DNA of 21,433 bases from GCA-2732805 sp964516605 (lineage in GTDB: Bacteria; Pseudomonadota; Gammaproteobacteria; Coxiellales; Coxiellaceae), in NCBI GenBank assembly GCA_964516605.1, contig CAZFAA010000024.1, positions 1 to 21,433 on the forward strand. The letters are read 5' to 3'. A program made the translations under genes and the position numbers. Positions 1-7,943 of this stretch are shown piece after piece (the first letter of the stretch is position 1; every line of letters starts with the position of its first letter). The notes below the pieces were generated by a model. It worked only from the letters and a program-made list of their open reading frames with translations, ran no database searches and was not told where the DNA came from.

Positions 1-927
1 AGTGGAACTGTTTTTGCACAATCGCAAGCAGTGTCACCGCCAGATCAAGATGGGCAGATGTCGCAAGTGCAAGCCATCATGCAGCGTGCGCATCAAACTC
101 AGCAACAGCAGCGCGCAGTGCAACAACAGCAGCAAGCAGCAGAGCAAGCTGGTGCTCACGTGATCCAGGGTATTATTCAGAATTCAACGAGCCATCCTAA
201 GCAGCAATTTATCACTGGTGGCGCGAACAACACTGCAGCAACACCTGTGTTATCATCTCCACAAGCCACTACATCGGCAATAACAACCAGTGATGCTGCG
301 CAAACAGCACCTCAGCTATTAAAACAATTATCGCAGCTCACTCAGGCTAATGCGTTATTTCAACAGCAAACTAATCAGCGTATTGATCTGCTCAATCAAG
401 AGCATGCTGTATTACAGAGTAAATTGACGCAGTTAAATGAAGTGTTGACAATGCTCAACCAAGAAGTGACGCAATTGAATCAACAGTCAGCTAGTTCACC
501 AAAACAACTATCAGATGCAGCAACAACATTGCCAGGATCACATGTAGCAACTGGTATGGCTGGAACCAGTTTTGCTCAGGCAATTGTTGGCAATAGTAAA
601 GTGACCCAGTATGTTTTGTACGCCATATTGATACTGCTGGTGGTTGTGATTGTAATGTTGATTCCACGACGTGGAGGCTACAAAATTCAGTCGAATAGTT
701 TGGGTGGGCAGGTAGCTCATGAGCCGACTGAAAATGATACCCAAGATGAATATGATTTTATGAACAGCGATGAAGCTATTCCGGCAAAACTTGATTTGGC
801 GCGTGCTTATATGGCGATGGAGGATTATAAATCGGCACGCGATGTATTAGAGCAAGTGTTGCAAAATGGTAATGAAGCGCAGCGTGGTGAAGCGCGTAAG
901 ATGCTTGATAAAATACCACCAAAATAA
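1..927 (+). CDS. fimV: FimV-like protein, C-terminal part (5' end outside window)
   Basis: The frame is already open at base 1, so the start lies upstream; the GTG at 31 is only the first possible internal start. What remains is a very Gln-rich segment (nt 90–150), a Ser/Thr/Ala linker, a Leu/Gln heptad-like coiled coil (nt 310–490), one membrane segment (nt 601–670, ending in Pro-Arg-Arg) and a cytoplasmic end (nt 745–924) with the FimV C-terminal/TPR-like pattern DLARAYMAMEDYKSARDVLE. Known for the family: inner-membrane, LysM-bearing polar hub proteins that organise type IV pili and cell poles. The LysM part would be upstream and is not seen. Position directly before truA is the usual fimV location in gammaproteobacteria and supports the name. 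The Gln runs are encoded by mixed CAA/CAG codons. Confidence 0.85.
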   Translation, partial: SGTVFAQSQAVSPPDQDGQMSQVQAIMQRAHQTQQQQRAVQQQQQAAEQAGAHVIQGIIQNSTSHPKQQFITGGANNTAATPVLSSPQATTSAITTSDAAQTAPQLLKQLSQLTQANALFQQQTNQRIDLLNQEHAVLQSKLTQLNEVLTMLNQEVTQLNQQSASSPKQLSDAATTLPGSHVATGMAGTSFAQAIVGNSKVTQYVLYAILILLVVVIVMLIPRRGGYKIQSNSLGGQVAHEPTENDTQDEYDFMNSDEAIPAKLDLARAYMAMEDYKSARDVLEQVLQNGNEAQRGEARKMLDKIPPK

Positions 928-933
928 AAATTG

Positions 934-939
934 TATAAT
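934..939 (+). promoter_or_regulatory. Perfect -10 hexamer TATAAT after fimV
   Basis: TATAAT lies 7 bases after the fimV stop. The best -35-like hexamer, TTGATA at 905–910, is 23 bases away, too far for a normal sigma-70 spacing, so promoter activity is uncertain. If active, transcription would begin near 946 and run into the structured segment ending at 1059. Confidence 0.25.
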
Positions 940-945
940 GCTATC

Positions 946-1059
946 ATTCATCGGCCAAAGGCCCATAAGAGCTGAGTCCTGGGCCTGCTTTCGTTGCACT
1001 CGTTGCAACCTGGGCTCAGGTCGGTCGGAACCACAGTCCTCTTTAGCGGGTGGTTTTTT
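946..1059 (+). ncRNA. Candidate structured RNA between fimV and truA
   Basis: This segment is visibly GC-richer than its flanks and foldable. There is a short GGCC-AAA-GGCC hairpin (953–963). A two-level hairpin follows: outer arms 972–979 with 1012–1019 (8 pairs, one G-U) and inner arms GTTGCA 993–998 with TGCAAC 1004–1009. A final hairpin AACCAC 1029–1034 with GTGGTT 1050–1055 runs into six T. A TATAAT precedes it. It could be a small RNA of about 114 nt, a fimV 3'UTR, or a leader of truA. I do not recognise an Rfam family. An ATG at 939 opens 41 codons across it, but the structure argues for RNA. Confidence 0.3.
1029..1059 (+). terminator. Rho-independent terminator-like hairpin upstream of truA
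   Basis: A 6-bp stem AACCAC (1029–1034) / GTGGTT (1050–1055), a 15-base loop, and a run of six T at 1054–1059. It lies 30 bases before the truA ATG, so it would end fimV transcription or a small RNA, or act as an attenuator for truA. Confidence 0.5.
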
Positions 1060-1089
1060 ATAGCGCCTAAATTTTCATGGGAATTGCGT

Positions 1090-1884
1090 ATGAAACGTAT
1101 TGCAATGGGTGTGTCATATGATGGTGCTGCGTACCACGGTTGGCAGCGTCAAGATCACCCCCCTCACTTACCCACCATTCAATATTGTGTAGAGCAGGCA
1201 TTAAGCCTAGTTGCCGCTCATTCTGTTGAGGTGGTGTGTGCAGGGCGCACGGATGCCAAGGTACATGCGACACAGCAAGTCATTCATTTTGATACGGATG
1301 CTTTGCGCAGTGAGACCGCTTGGGTATTGGGTGCGAATACGCATTTGCCACACGATATACGTGCTGAGTGGGCAAAAGAAGTCGATCTTAAATTTCATGC
1401 GCGCTTTACAGCACAATCTCGCTCCTACCGTTACATGATCTGTAATCAGCACATTAAGCCGGCTATTTTACGCCATTATGTGACCTGGATTAGACGCCCT
1501 CTGGATGTGGATTTGATGCAACGTGCCGCGCAATATTTATTGGGTGAGCATGATTTCAGTTCGTTTCGTGGGGCAGAGTGTCAAGCGAAGACAGCAATCC
1601 GTACACTAAACAATCTGAGTATACGGCGTATGGGACACATGATTGTAATAGATGTCTGTGCCAATGCTTTTTTATTGCATATGGTGCGTAATATTGTGGG
1701 TGTGTTATTACCAATTGGTATGGAGCTTGAGCCTCCAGAGTGGGCGCAGCAGGTATTGCAAGCGTGCTCGCGCAAAGCAGGTGGTGTGACGGCGGCGCCT
1801 ACTGGGTTGTATTTGATCGAGGTATCCTACCCGCAACAATTTGATTTGCCCAAAAATTCACAGGCACCTTTGTTTTTCTTATAA
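1090..1884 (+). CDS. truA: tRNA pseudouridine(38-40) synthase TruA
   Basis: Converts uridines 38–40 in the anticodon arm of many tRNAs to pseudouridine. The protein is 264 residues, near the usual 270. The start is ATG 1090, giving MKRIAMGVSYDGAAYHGWQR, which matches the family N-terminus; the longer frame from 994 runs back through the terminator-like hairpin and is rejected. GGGA at 1079–1082 is a plausible ribosome site. The catalytic motif GRTDAKVH has its Asp at residue 55. Other family blocks are the RSYRYMI strand, the DFSSFRGAECQAK segment and HMVRNIVGVLL near the C-terminus. It follows fimV, as in many gammaproteobacteria. Confidence 0.97.
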   Translation: MKRIAMGVSYDGAAYHGWQRQDHPPHLPTIQYCVEQALSLVAAHSVEVVCAGRTDAKVHATQQVIHFDTDALRSETAWVLGANTHLPHDIRAEWAKEVDLKFHARFTAQSRSYRYMICNQHIKPAILRHYVTWIRRPLDVDLMQRAAQYLLGEHDFSSFRGAECQAKTAIRTLNNLSIRRMGHMIVIDVCANAFLLHMVRNIVGVLLPIGMELEPPEWAQQVLQACSRKAGGVTAAPTGLYLIEVSYPQQFDLPKNSQAPLFFL

Positions 1885-1919
1885 GACCTCTGTGTAGGCA
1901 TGAATAGTCAGGGGATCTT

Positions 1920-1928
1920 TGCTATGAT
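1920..1928 (+). promoter_or_regulatory. Putative extended -10 promoter of the accD operon
   Basis: TG-C-TATGAT is an extended -10 element with no good -35 at the 16–18 base spacings, which is typical of extended -10 promoters. The predicted transcript start near 1935 leaves about 26 bases before the accD ATG. Its place in the only real gap upstream of the six-gene run supports it. Confidence 0.4.
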
Positions 1929-1960
1929 TATTCACCTTCTACGTATTAAAAGGGTGGGGC

Positions 1961-2815
1961 ATGAGTTGGTTTAAAAAAATATTACCTAAAGTTTCTGCCA
2001 CCGGTGCTAAAAAAGGTGTGCCGGAGGGTATTTGGAGTAAATGTGATGCTTGCTCTGGGGTTATTTACCATGTGGAATTGGAAAAAAATTTGTATGTGTG
2101 CCCCAAGTGCCACCACCACATGCGCTTGTCTGGCCGTAAACGTTTAGATAGTTTTCTAGATGAAACACCGCGTATTGAATTGGCATTGGATGTGATGCCA
2201 GTAGACCGTCTGAAATTCAAAGCACTGAAGCGCTATAAAGAACAAATCGTTGCAGCGCAGAAAAAAACGGATGAACAAGAGGCTATTGTTATCATGCAGG
2301 GTGCACTAAAAGCAATTCCTTTAGTGGTGGCCAGTTTTGATTTTGATTTTATTGGTGGCTCGATGAGTTCAGGGGTAGGTGAGCGTTTTGCGCAAGGCGT
2401 GCAAAAAGCCATTGATCAGTGCTTACCCTTTGTCTGTTTTTCCTCAAGTGGTGGAGCGCGAATGCAAGAAGGTTTATTTTCATTATTTCAAATGGCCAAA
2501 ACATCTGCTGTATTGGCGCACTTAGCACAAAAGGGGTTGCCGTATATTTCTATTTTAACCAATCCAACAACAGGTGGTGTGTCGGCAAGTTTGGCGACGT
2601 TGGGTGATGTGATTTTGGCTGAGCCTAAAGCATTAATTGGGTTTGCAGGGCCAGGTGTGATTCAAGAAACCATTCGTCAAACACTGCCAGAAGGTTTTCA
2701 GCGCAGTGAATTTCTGTTGGAACATGGCCATATTGACATGATTGTGCAGCGGCGTGATCTGCGTGATGTCGTGGCGCAATTATTAGCTAAAATGACACAT
2801 CAAACGATTAATTAG
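1961..2815 (+). CDS. accD: Acetyl-CoA carboxylase carboxyltransferase beta subunit
   Basis: Transfers carboxyl from carboxybiotin on the biotin carrier protein to acetyl-CoA together with AccA, the first committed step of fatty-acid synthesis, in the cytoplasm. The protein has 284 residues; E. coli AccD has about 304. The N-terminal zinc ribbon is complete: Cys28, Cys31, Cys47 and Cys50 (CDAC and CPKC). The crotonase-type carboxyltransferase core follows, with SSGGARMQEG (oxyanion region) and LTNPTTGGVSAS. An AGGGTGGGG stretch just before the ATG serves as ribosome site. It begins a closely spaced operon with folC 6 bases downstream. In many relatives trpF lies between truA and accD; here the 76-base gap contains no gene. 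Confidence 0.97.
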   Translation: MSWFKKILPKVSATGAKKGVPEGIWSKCDACSGVIYHVELEKNLYVCPKCHHHMRLSGRKRLDSFLDETPRIELALDVMPVDRLKFKALKRYKEQIVAAQKKTDEQEAIVIMQGALKAIPLVVASFDFDFIGGSMSSGVGERFAQGVQKAIDQCLPFVCFSSSGGARMQEGLFSLFQMAKTSAVLAHLAQKGLPYISILTNPTTGGVSASLATLGDVILAEPKALIGFAGPGVIQETIRQTLPEGFQRSEFLLEHGHIDMIVQRRDLRDVVAQLLAKMTHQTIN

Positions 2816-2821
2816 CCGTTC

Positions 2822-4069
2822 ATGAAAACCATTCAAGATTGGCTGGATCAATTATTCAATAATACTGTAATAGGTTATGGTGAACCCTTGTCGCGTGTCG
2901 CGGATTATGTTGATGCACTTGGACTAAGCGATCTGCCCGGATGTGTCATCACCGTTACTGGTACTAATGGTAAGGGGTCTGTCGTTGCCCTGTTAGAGTC
3001 TATTTACTTGGCAGCTGGTTATCGTGTTGCTGCAACAACATCTCCACATATTTTAGATTTTTGTGAACGTCTGACACTTAATGGCATCAAGGTAAGTGAC
3101 GCATCTGTACTGGACGCTTTTGAGCGGATCAATAGGGTGCGTGGTACTCAAGCAATTAATGCCTGTGATTTTATGTATTTGGCGCTATTTTTATGCATCA
3201 AAGAATTTAAGGCAGATGTATCTATTATTGAAGCGGGTGTGGGTGGGCGTCTGGATTTGGCGAATCTATTTGACTCACAAGCTGCTATTATCACTACGAT
3301 TGACCTGGATCACAGTGAGTTATTGGGCGCATCGCGTGGCGAGGTCGCCTTTGAAAAAGCACATTTAGCGCGCCGCGATTGCCCGCTTATCTGTGGGGAT
3401 GACAATCCGCCAAGTACATTGTATGATGTGACCAACGAAAAAGGTGCTGTATTGTACCAATTAAATAACGCGTTTTATTACAAATCTCATGCTAATTCGT
3501 GGGTGTGGGTTGGTCCAAATAAAACGCGCGATGCTTTGCCAAAACCCCGTATCAAGTTGCAAAATGCGGCGACCGCGCTGATGGCGATTGAATGTTTGTA
3601 CAAGCACTTGCCGGTGAGTGAGGAAGCGATTTGTAATGGATTGATATCAGTCCATATTCCGGGACGTTTTGAGATTATTGAGCGACCATCTTATACACTG
3701 ATTTTGGATGTAGCACATAATCCACAGGCGTGTCGTGAATTAGCAGCGCAATTGCGTCAATTGCCAATAGGTGGTAAGACCTATGTGGTATTTGGTATGG
3801 CTGTGAATAAAGATCTTAACAGTGCATTACAGGCGCTGGTGGGTGTGGCAGATGCTTGGTTTATAGGTGAGCTTGTGGGGCGTGCCAGTTATACGCCTCA
3901 GAAGATACAGCAAGAATTACAAGCCCTTGGTGTAGAAAATTGTTATACTTGCGATGGCATAAGGCAGGCTCTGCAACGGGCCTTAGCACAGGTAACCCCT
4001 GGGGATCGTGTGGTTGTATGCGGTTCTTTTATGGCAGTACAAGCAGCAAAACTATTTTTTGGAGAGTAG
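2822..4069 (+). CDS. folC: Bifunctional dihydrofolate synthase / folylpolyglutamate synthase
   Basis: Adds glutamate to dihydropteroate to make dihydrofolate and then extends the polyglutamate tail of tetrahydrofolates; Mur-ligase fold. The protein has 415 residues, close to the family norm of about 420. The P-loop TGTNGKGS spans residues 46–53. The Mur-ligase metal/ATP blocks EAGVGGRLDLANLFD and TTIDLDHSELLG follow, and the C-terminal domain has LDVAHNPQA. The start ATG is 6 bases after the accD stop, with no strong Shine-Dalgarno, so translation may depend on coupling. The GGAG of the downstream gene lies inside its final codons. Confidence 0.96.
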   Translation: MKTIQDWLDQLFNNTVIGYGEPLSRVADYVDALGLSDLPGCVITVTGTNGKGSVVALLESIYLAAGYRVAATTSPHILDFCERLTLNGIKVSDASVLDAFERINRVRGTQAINACDFMYLALFLCIKEFKADVSIIEAGVGGRLDLANLFDSQAAIITTIDLDHSELLGASRGEVAFEKAHLARRDCPLICGDDNPPSTLYDVTNEKGAVLYQLNNAFYYKSHANSWVWVGPNKTRDALPKPRIKLQNAATALMAIECLYKHLPVSEEAICNGLISVHIPGRFEIIERPSYTLILDVAHNPQACRELAAQLRQLPIGGKTYVVFGMAVNKDLNSALQALVGVADAWFIGELVGRASYTPQKIQQELQALGVENCYTCDGIRQALQRALAQVTPGDRVVVCGSFMAVQAAKLFFGE

Positions 4070-4074
4070 GTCTT

Positions 4075-4815
4075 ATGGCAGTAGAACTGAAACAGCGGAT
4101 TGTTGGCGGCATTGTGATCGCATGTGTTCTTGCAATTTTTTTACCCATTTTACTGCATAAACCCAAGAAAGAGTCTGTTGATTCGCTTCCTTTGACCATT
4201 CCTAAGCCGGCAGTTGTTTCTGAAATGTCACTGCAATTGCCTGTGCAAGCAAGCGATCCGCAGCCCATAGCCTCTTCGGTGGCATCGAGTACACCTGCAG
4301 CTGCATCTACTGCGGCTAAAGTAGTGGTCAGTGAGCAAGCTGTTTTGAAAACCTCGGAATCTTCTGTGACGAATCAACAAACGCCACTTAAATTCGTGCC
4401 AGAGCCTACTATGTCCGTAACAGAACCGATGTCGACGCCAAAATCCACAGCTCAGCCAGCACCAGCACCAAAATCAATGCCTGCTCCATCATCACCAGCA
4501 CGTGTGGCGATGACGCAAAATTCGACCCTTAATAAAGCACAGGGTGTGAATACGAAAATATTGGAATCAGTGGTCTCAACACCACAAGCTTGGGTGCTGC
4601 AGCTTGGTAGTTTTTCACAAGAATCTAATGCTAACGCGTTGGTAAAGCAATTGCATTTGCGTGGTTTTGAGGCTTATGCACGGCAGGATGCAGCGCATCA
4701 CGTCACACGTGTTTTTGTAGGCCCTGAAATAGCCCAAGCTAAAATTCAGGCCATAAATAAAAAATTACAACATGATGTTCATCTTAAAGGCGTGGTGAGG
4801 AAATATAACGTATGA
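4075..4815 (+). CDS. dedD: SPOR-domain cell-division protein, DedD-like
   Basis: Inner-membrane protein with a periplasmic SPOR domain; such domains bind denuded peptidoglycan at the division septum. The start is ATG 4075, 5 bases after folC, with GGAGAG upstream; a longer upstream frame overlaps folC and is rejected. There is one membrane segment (residues about 9–27) after a short charged N-terminus, then a low-complexity Pro/Ala/Ser/Thr linker. The C-terminal SPOR domain runs from residue 173 (WVLQLGSFSQESNANALVKQ) to the end, containing the RVFVGP strand typical of SPOR. It has 246 residues. Its place between folC and cvpA is the conserved dedD position. Its TGA overlaps the cvpA ATG. Confidence 0.9.
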   Translation: MAVELKQRIVGGIVIACVLAIFLPILLHKPKKESVDSLPLTIPKPAVVSEMSLQLPVQASDPQPIASSVASSTPAAASTAAKVVVSEQAVLKTSESSVTNQQTPLKFVPEPTMSVTEPMSTPKSTAQPAPAPKSMPAPSSPARVAMTQNSTLNKAQGVNTKILESVVSTPQAWVLQLGSFSQESNANALVKQLHLRGFEAYARQDAAHHVTRVFVGPEIAQAKIQAINKKLQHDVHLKGVVRKYNV

Positions 4816-5348
4816 ACCCTGTAAGCTCGATTCCTTGGTATGATTTTAATTTTTTAGATTATGTATTGATTGCGATCGTGGTGATATCTGTTCTCTTAAG
4901 TTTTTCACGCGGGTTTATTAAGGAAATTATTTCACTGTGTATCTGGATCGCCGGTGTTATTCTGGCGCTGAAATTTGCTCCACTATTGGAATTGCGTATT
5001 CAGGCTATTACGAATTGGGGGTTGATGAGTTATTTGCTTGGCTTTATCGTGATTTTTTTGGCGGTATGGCTGGTTGGTTTATTCATTCATTTAGCTATTC
5101 GCTCTGTTGTGTCACGCACAGGCGTCAGTTTTGCTGACCGGGTAATTGGTGGTTGTTTTGGTATTGTACGTGGTCTGTTGGCCGTATCCGTTCTGTTGAT
5201 GTTTATTGGTATGTCACCTTATAACAATGTGCCAACAGTACATGGATCACGTATTGTGCCAGACTTTAATCGTGCGGTGGCTATTTTAGATAATTATGTG
5301 CCAGAAAACATGCGGCACTTTACTCATTGGTCGGTCGGAGGTAAGTAA
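4812..5348 (+). CDS. cvpA: CvpA family inner-membrane protein
   Basis: Small integral membrane protein (178 residues) of the CvpA family, named for its requirement in colicin V export in E. coli and linked to envelope homeostasis in other bacteria. At least four hydrophobic segments are visible (about residues 12–31, 35–50, 68–92 and 110–135). The N-terminal FNFLDYVLIAIVVISVLLSF and the SRGFIKEI turn are characteristic. ATG 4812 overlaps the stop of the SPOR gene (ATGA), and its own stop is 2 bases before the purF start, so the three genes are translationally coupled. The cvpA–purF pair is widely conserved. Confidence 0.94.
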   Translation: MNPVSSIPWYDFNFLDYVLIAIVVISVLLSFSRGFIKEIISLCIWIAGVILALKFAPLLELRIQAITNWGLMSYLLGFIVIFLAVWLVGLFIHLAIRSVVSRTGVSFADRVIGGCFGIVRGLLAVSVLLMFIGMSPYNNVPTVHGSRIVPDFNRAVAILDNYVPENMRHFTHWSVGGK

Positions 5349-5350
5349 TA

Positions 5351-6838
5351 GTGTGTGGGATTGTGGGGATACTGTCGAATACAGCTGTAAATCAAGAAAT
5401 ATATGATGCGTTAACCATTATTCAACATCGTGGCCAAGATGCTGCTGGAATTATGGCATGCGATAATAATCGTGTTTTTTTGCGTAAATCGAATGGTTTG
5501 GTACGCGATGCAATTCGTAAAAATCACATGTTGCGTCTGAAGGGGAATATGGGTATTGGGCATGTGCGTTATCCAACTGCTGGTACAGAAAGTGCTTTGG
5601 AATCGCAGCCTTTTTACGTGAATTCTCCTTATGGTATCGGATTTGTGCACAATGGCAATTTAATTAATACGGCAGAGTTGGCAGAGGATTTACGCGAAAC
5701 TGATTTACGTCACCTCAATACCACCTCAGATTCAGAAGTATTGCTGAATGTGTTAGCGTATGAATTGCAACGAGCAGGCGGCGCACACTTGGCTGTGCCT
5801 TCAGTATTTCAAGCGATGAAATCGGTGTATGCACGGGTTTCGGGTGCTTATGCTGCGATTGCGATGATTTGTGGTCACGGTATTTTGGCGTTTCGCGATC
5901 CGTATGGTATTCGCCCCTTGGTGTATGGCAAGCGTGAAACGAAGCATGGCACAGATTATATGGTCGCTTCAGAGAGTATTGCTTTGGATGTGCTGGGGTA
6001 TACATTAGTTGATGATGTGGCGCCTGGTGAAGTCATTTTTATTGATCTGGGTGGGAAGGTGCACCGTAAGATTTGTGCTAAAAAAGTAGCACATGTGCCG
6101 TGTATTTTTGAATACATTTATTTAGCGCGCCCTGATTCCGTAATCGATCGTATTCCTGTGTATAAAGCGCGCATCAATATGGGTCAAAAACTGGCGGAAA
6201 AAATTGTTCGTCAACGTGCACAACATGATATTGATGTGGTGATCCCCATTCCGGATACCAGTCGTACCAGTGCTCTGGCTTTAGCGCAAAAGTTAGGAAT
6301 TGATTATTCCGAAGGGTTTGTCAAAAACCGTTATATCGGACGGACTTTTATAATGCCTGGACAAAGTGTGCGACGTAATTCAGTGCGTTTGAAATTGAAT
6401 GCAATGAAAGAAGAATTTAAAGGTAAGAATGTATTGTTGGTGGATGATTCGATTGTGCGTGGTACCACATCGGGTGAAATCATTCAAATGGCGCGTGATG
6501 CCGGAGCCAATAAAGTGTATTTTGCCTCAGCTGCACCTGAGGTCCGGTATCCAAATGTATATGGCATCGATATGCCCAGTGCGTTGGAGTTGATTGCGCA
6601 CGATAAAACGGTGGATGAGATTGCCTGCGCGATTGGTGCGGATTGGTTATTGTATCAAGATTTACAGGATGTCTATGACGCCATTAATGATGCCGCGAAA
6701 TCGGATGCCGATCGGATTAAGCAATTTGAAGATTCTGTGTTTACAGGACACTATATCACAGGTGATGTGGATAAGGCGTATTTACAGCATCTTGCATCGC
6801 AGCGTAGTGATGAGGTGAAATCGAAGCGTGAGGACTGA
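5351..6838 (+). CDS. purF: Amidophosphoribosyltransferase
   Basis: Catalyses the first step of de novo purine synthesis: PRPP plus glutamine gives phosphoribosylamine. The protein has 495 residues (E. coli 505). The GTG start is fixed by chemistry: the codon directly after it is Cys, the N-terminal nucleophile CGIVGI exposed when the initiator Met is removed. The Ntn-hydrolase glutaminase half carries QHRGQDAAG, HVRYPTAG and FVHNGNL. The phosphoribosyltransferase half has VLLVDDSIVRGTT (PRPP loop, residues 361–373). GTG begins 2 bases after the cvpA stop. Downstream, a LysR gene starts one base after its stop, a less usual partner. Confidence 0.97.
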   Translation: MCGIVGILSNTAVNQEIYDALTIIQHRGQDAAGIMACDNNRVFLRKSNGLVRDAIRKNHMLRLKGNMGIGHVRYPTAGTESALESQPFYVNSPYGIGFVHNGNLINTAELAEDLRETDLRHLNTTSDSEVLLNVLAYELQRAGGAHLAVPSVFQAMKSVYARVSGAYAAIAMICGHGILAFRDPYGIRPLVYGKRETKHGTDYMVASESIALDVLGYTLVDDVAPGEVIFIDLGGKVHRKICAKKVAHVPCIFEYIYLARPDSVIDRIPVYKARINMGQKLAEKIVRQRAQHDIDVVIPIPDTSRTSALALAQKLGIDYSEGFVKNRYIGRTFIMPGQSVRRNSVRLKLNAMKEEFKGKNVLLVDDSIVRGTTSGEIIQMARDAGANKVYFASAAPEVRYPNVYGIDMPSALELIAHDKTVDEIACAIGADWLLYQDLQDVYDAINDAAKSDADRIKQFEDSVFTGHYITGDVDKAYLQHLASQRSDEVKSKRED

Positions 6839-6839
6839 C

Positions 6840-7769
6840 ATGAGGCCCGATATTGAATACATTATGACTTTTATTAAAGTCGTTGAATTGGGTAGTTTTA
6901 CTTCTGCTGCTATCGATATGAATCTGTCCAAATCGGTTGTGAGTAAACATGTCTCGGCATTGGAAGATGTATTAAAGGTGCGTCTTTTAAAACGTACGAC
7001 ACGCAAGCTCAGCGTAACGGATGTCGGCAAAGTATTTTATGAGCAAGTTAAAAATATTCCTTATGAAATTGAACATGCGCAGATGGCGATTCAACCTTTC
7101 AATGATCAGCCACATGGTTTATTAAGAGTTATTGTTCCAGCAAATTTTATTGCATCGATTAAAGAAAACGTGATCTCAAATTATTTATTAAACAATGAGA
7201 AAGTGAGCTTAAATTTACGCGGTGTGCGCCCCGTTGAAGATTATGTTAATGATGAATTTGATGTGATTATTTTATGGAAGCTCGAGCATTTAAGTTTCGA
7301 TGATTATAATATGGTGGGGGTAAAGCTTTTTTCTATGCCGATTGGTATTTATGCAACCCCTGACTATTTGGCGCAACACGGCACACCGCAAACCCCCGAT
7401 GATTTGGTGCAACATAATTGTTTTTCATCCGCAGGACCGCGTTGGCCGTTCCGTGAAAAAGACGGTAGTGTGTACTATAAAAATGTTGAAGGGCGTTTAC
7501 ACAGTAAGAATGATGAAGTCATACAAGCGGCGTGTGTGCGTGGCGTCGGGATTGCGTATTCGTATCCCTTCTTATTTGAGAAAGAATTAAAGTCAGGTCA
7601 GGTGATTCAAATACTGCAGTCTTATACGCAGATCTTTGTTGAGATGTACGCGTTTTACCATCCTACATCGTATTTACCGCCAAAAATCAAAGTGTTTATC
7701 GATGATTTGAAGACATACTATACGGCGCGCCAAGATGAGATTATGCGCCGTGGGCAGGTCTCTCAATAA
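6840..7769 (+). CDS. LysR-type transcriptional regulator
   Basis: DNA-binding regulator of 309 residues. An N-terminal winged helix-turn-helix (about residues 5–63) contains the LysR signature FTSAAIDMNLSKSVVSKHVS followed by LEDVLKVRLLKRTTRKLSVT, and the rest has the periplasmic-binding-like effector domain (about 90–300). ATG 6840 is preceded by GAGG at 6830–6833 with good spacing; GTG 6828 in the same frame is less likely. It begins one base after the purF stop and therefore probably shares that transcript. The protein resembles the group of LysR regulators next to oxidoreductase or efflux genes, but no divergent target gene is present, so its regulon cannot be read from context. Confidence 0.93.
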   Translation: MRPDIEYIMTFIKVVELGSFTSAAIDMNLSKSVVSKHVSALEDVLKVRLLKRTTRKLSVTDVGKVFYEQVKNIPYEIEHAQMAIQPFNDQPHGLLRVIVPANFIASIKENVISNYLLNNEKVSLNLRGVRPVEDYVNDEFDVIILWKLEHLSFDDYNMVGVKLFSMPIGIYATPDYLAQHGTPQTPDDLVQHNCFSSAGPRWPFREKDGSVYYKNVEGRLHSKNDEVIQAACVRGVGIAYSYPFLFEKELKSGQVIQILQSYTQIFVEMYAFYHPTSYLPPKIKVFIDDLKTYYTARQDEIMRRGQVSQ

Positions 7770-7886
7770 TAGCCTTCTCCATATTTCTGGGGGGATTCAA
7801 CCTGTGGCTGCGGATTCAGAGGATTTGATATGATAAAGAAAGTAGAATTAGGATCGTTTTAGAGTACAAAGATTACCCGTTTCTTC

Positions 7887-7909
7887 AGCAATTTGTTGGA
7901 GAAATTGCT
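7887..7909. repeat. Perfect 8-bp inverted repeat downstream of lysR
   Basis: AGCAATTT (7887–7894) and AAATTGCT (7902–7909) are separated by 7 bases. No T run follows, so it is not a classical terminator. The dyad with its 7-base spacer is similar in size to a LysR-type operator. It lies 35 bases before the GrpB–GNAT gene. A second, AT-only palindrome TTATTA-TGAG-TAATAA (7925–7940) directly abuts that gene's start and would cover its ribosome site. The remainder of the 174-base gap (7770–7943) holds no convincing gene. Confidence 0.45.
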
Positions 7910-7943
7910 TGGGGCAAAACTTAGTTATTATGAGTAATAATCC

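Noticed and set aside
31..33. FimV start at GTG 31
   Set aside because: The frame is open to base 1 and the LysM part expected of FimV is missing, so the gene begins upstream.
939..1063. 41-codon ORF with a CFRCTRC motif
   Set aside because: It coincides with stable hairpins and a terminator-like T run and has no clear ribosome site; more likely structured RNA.
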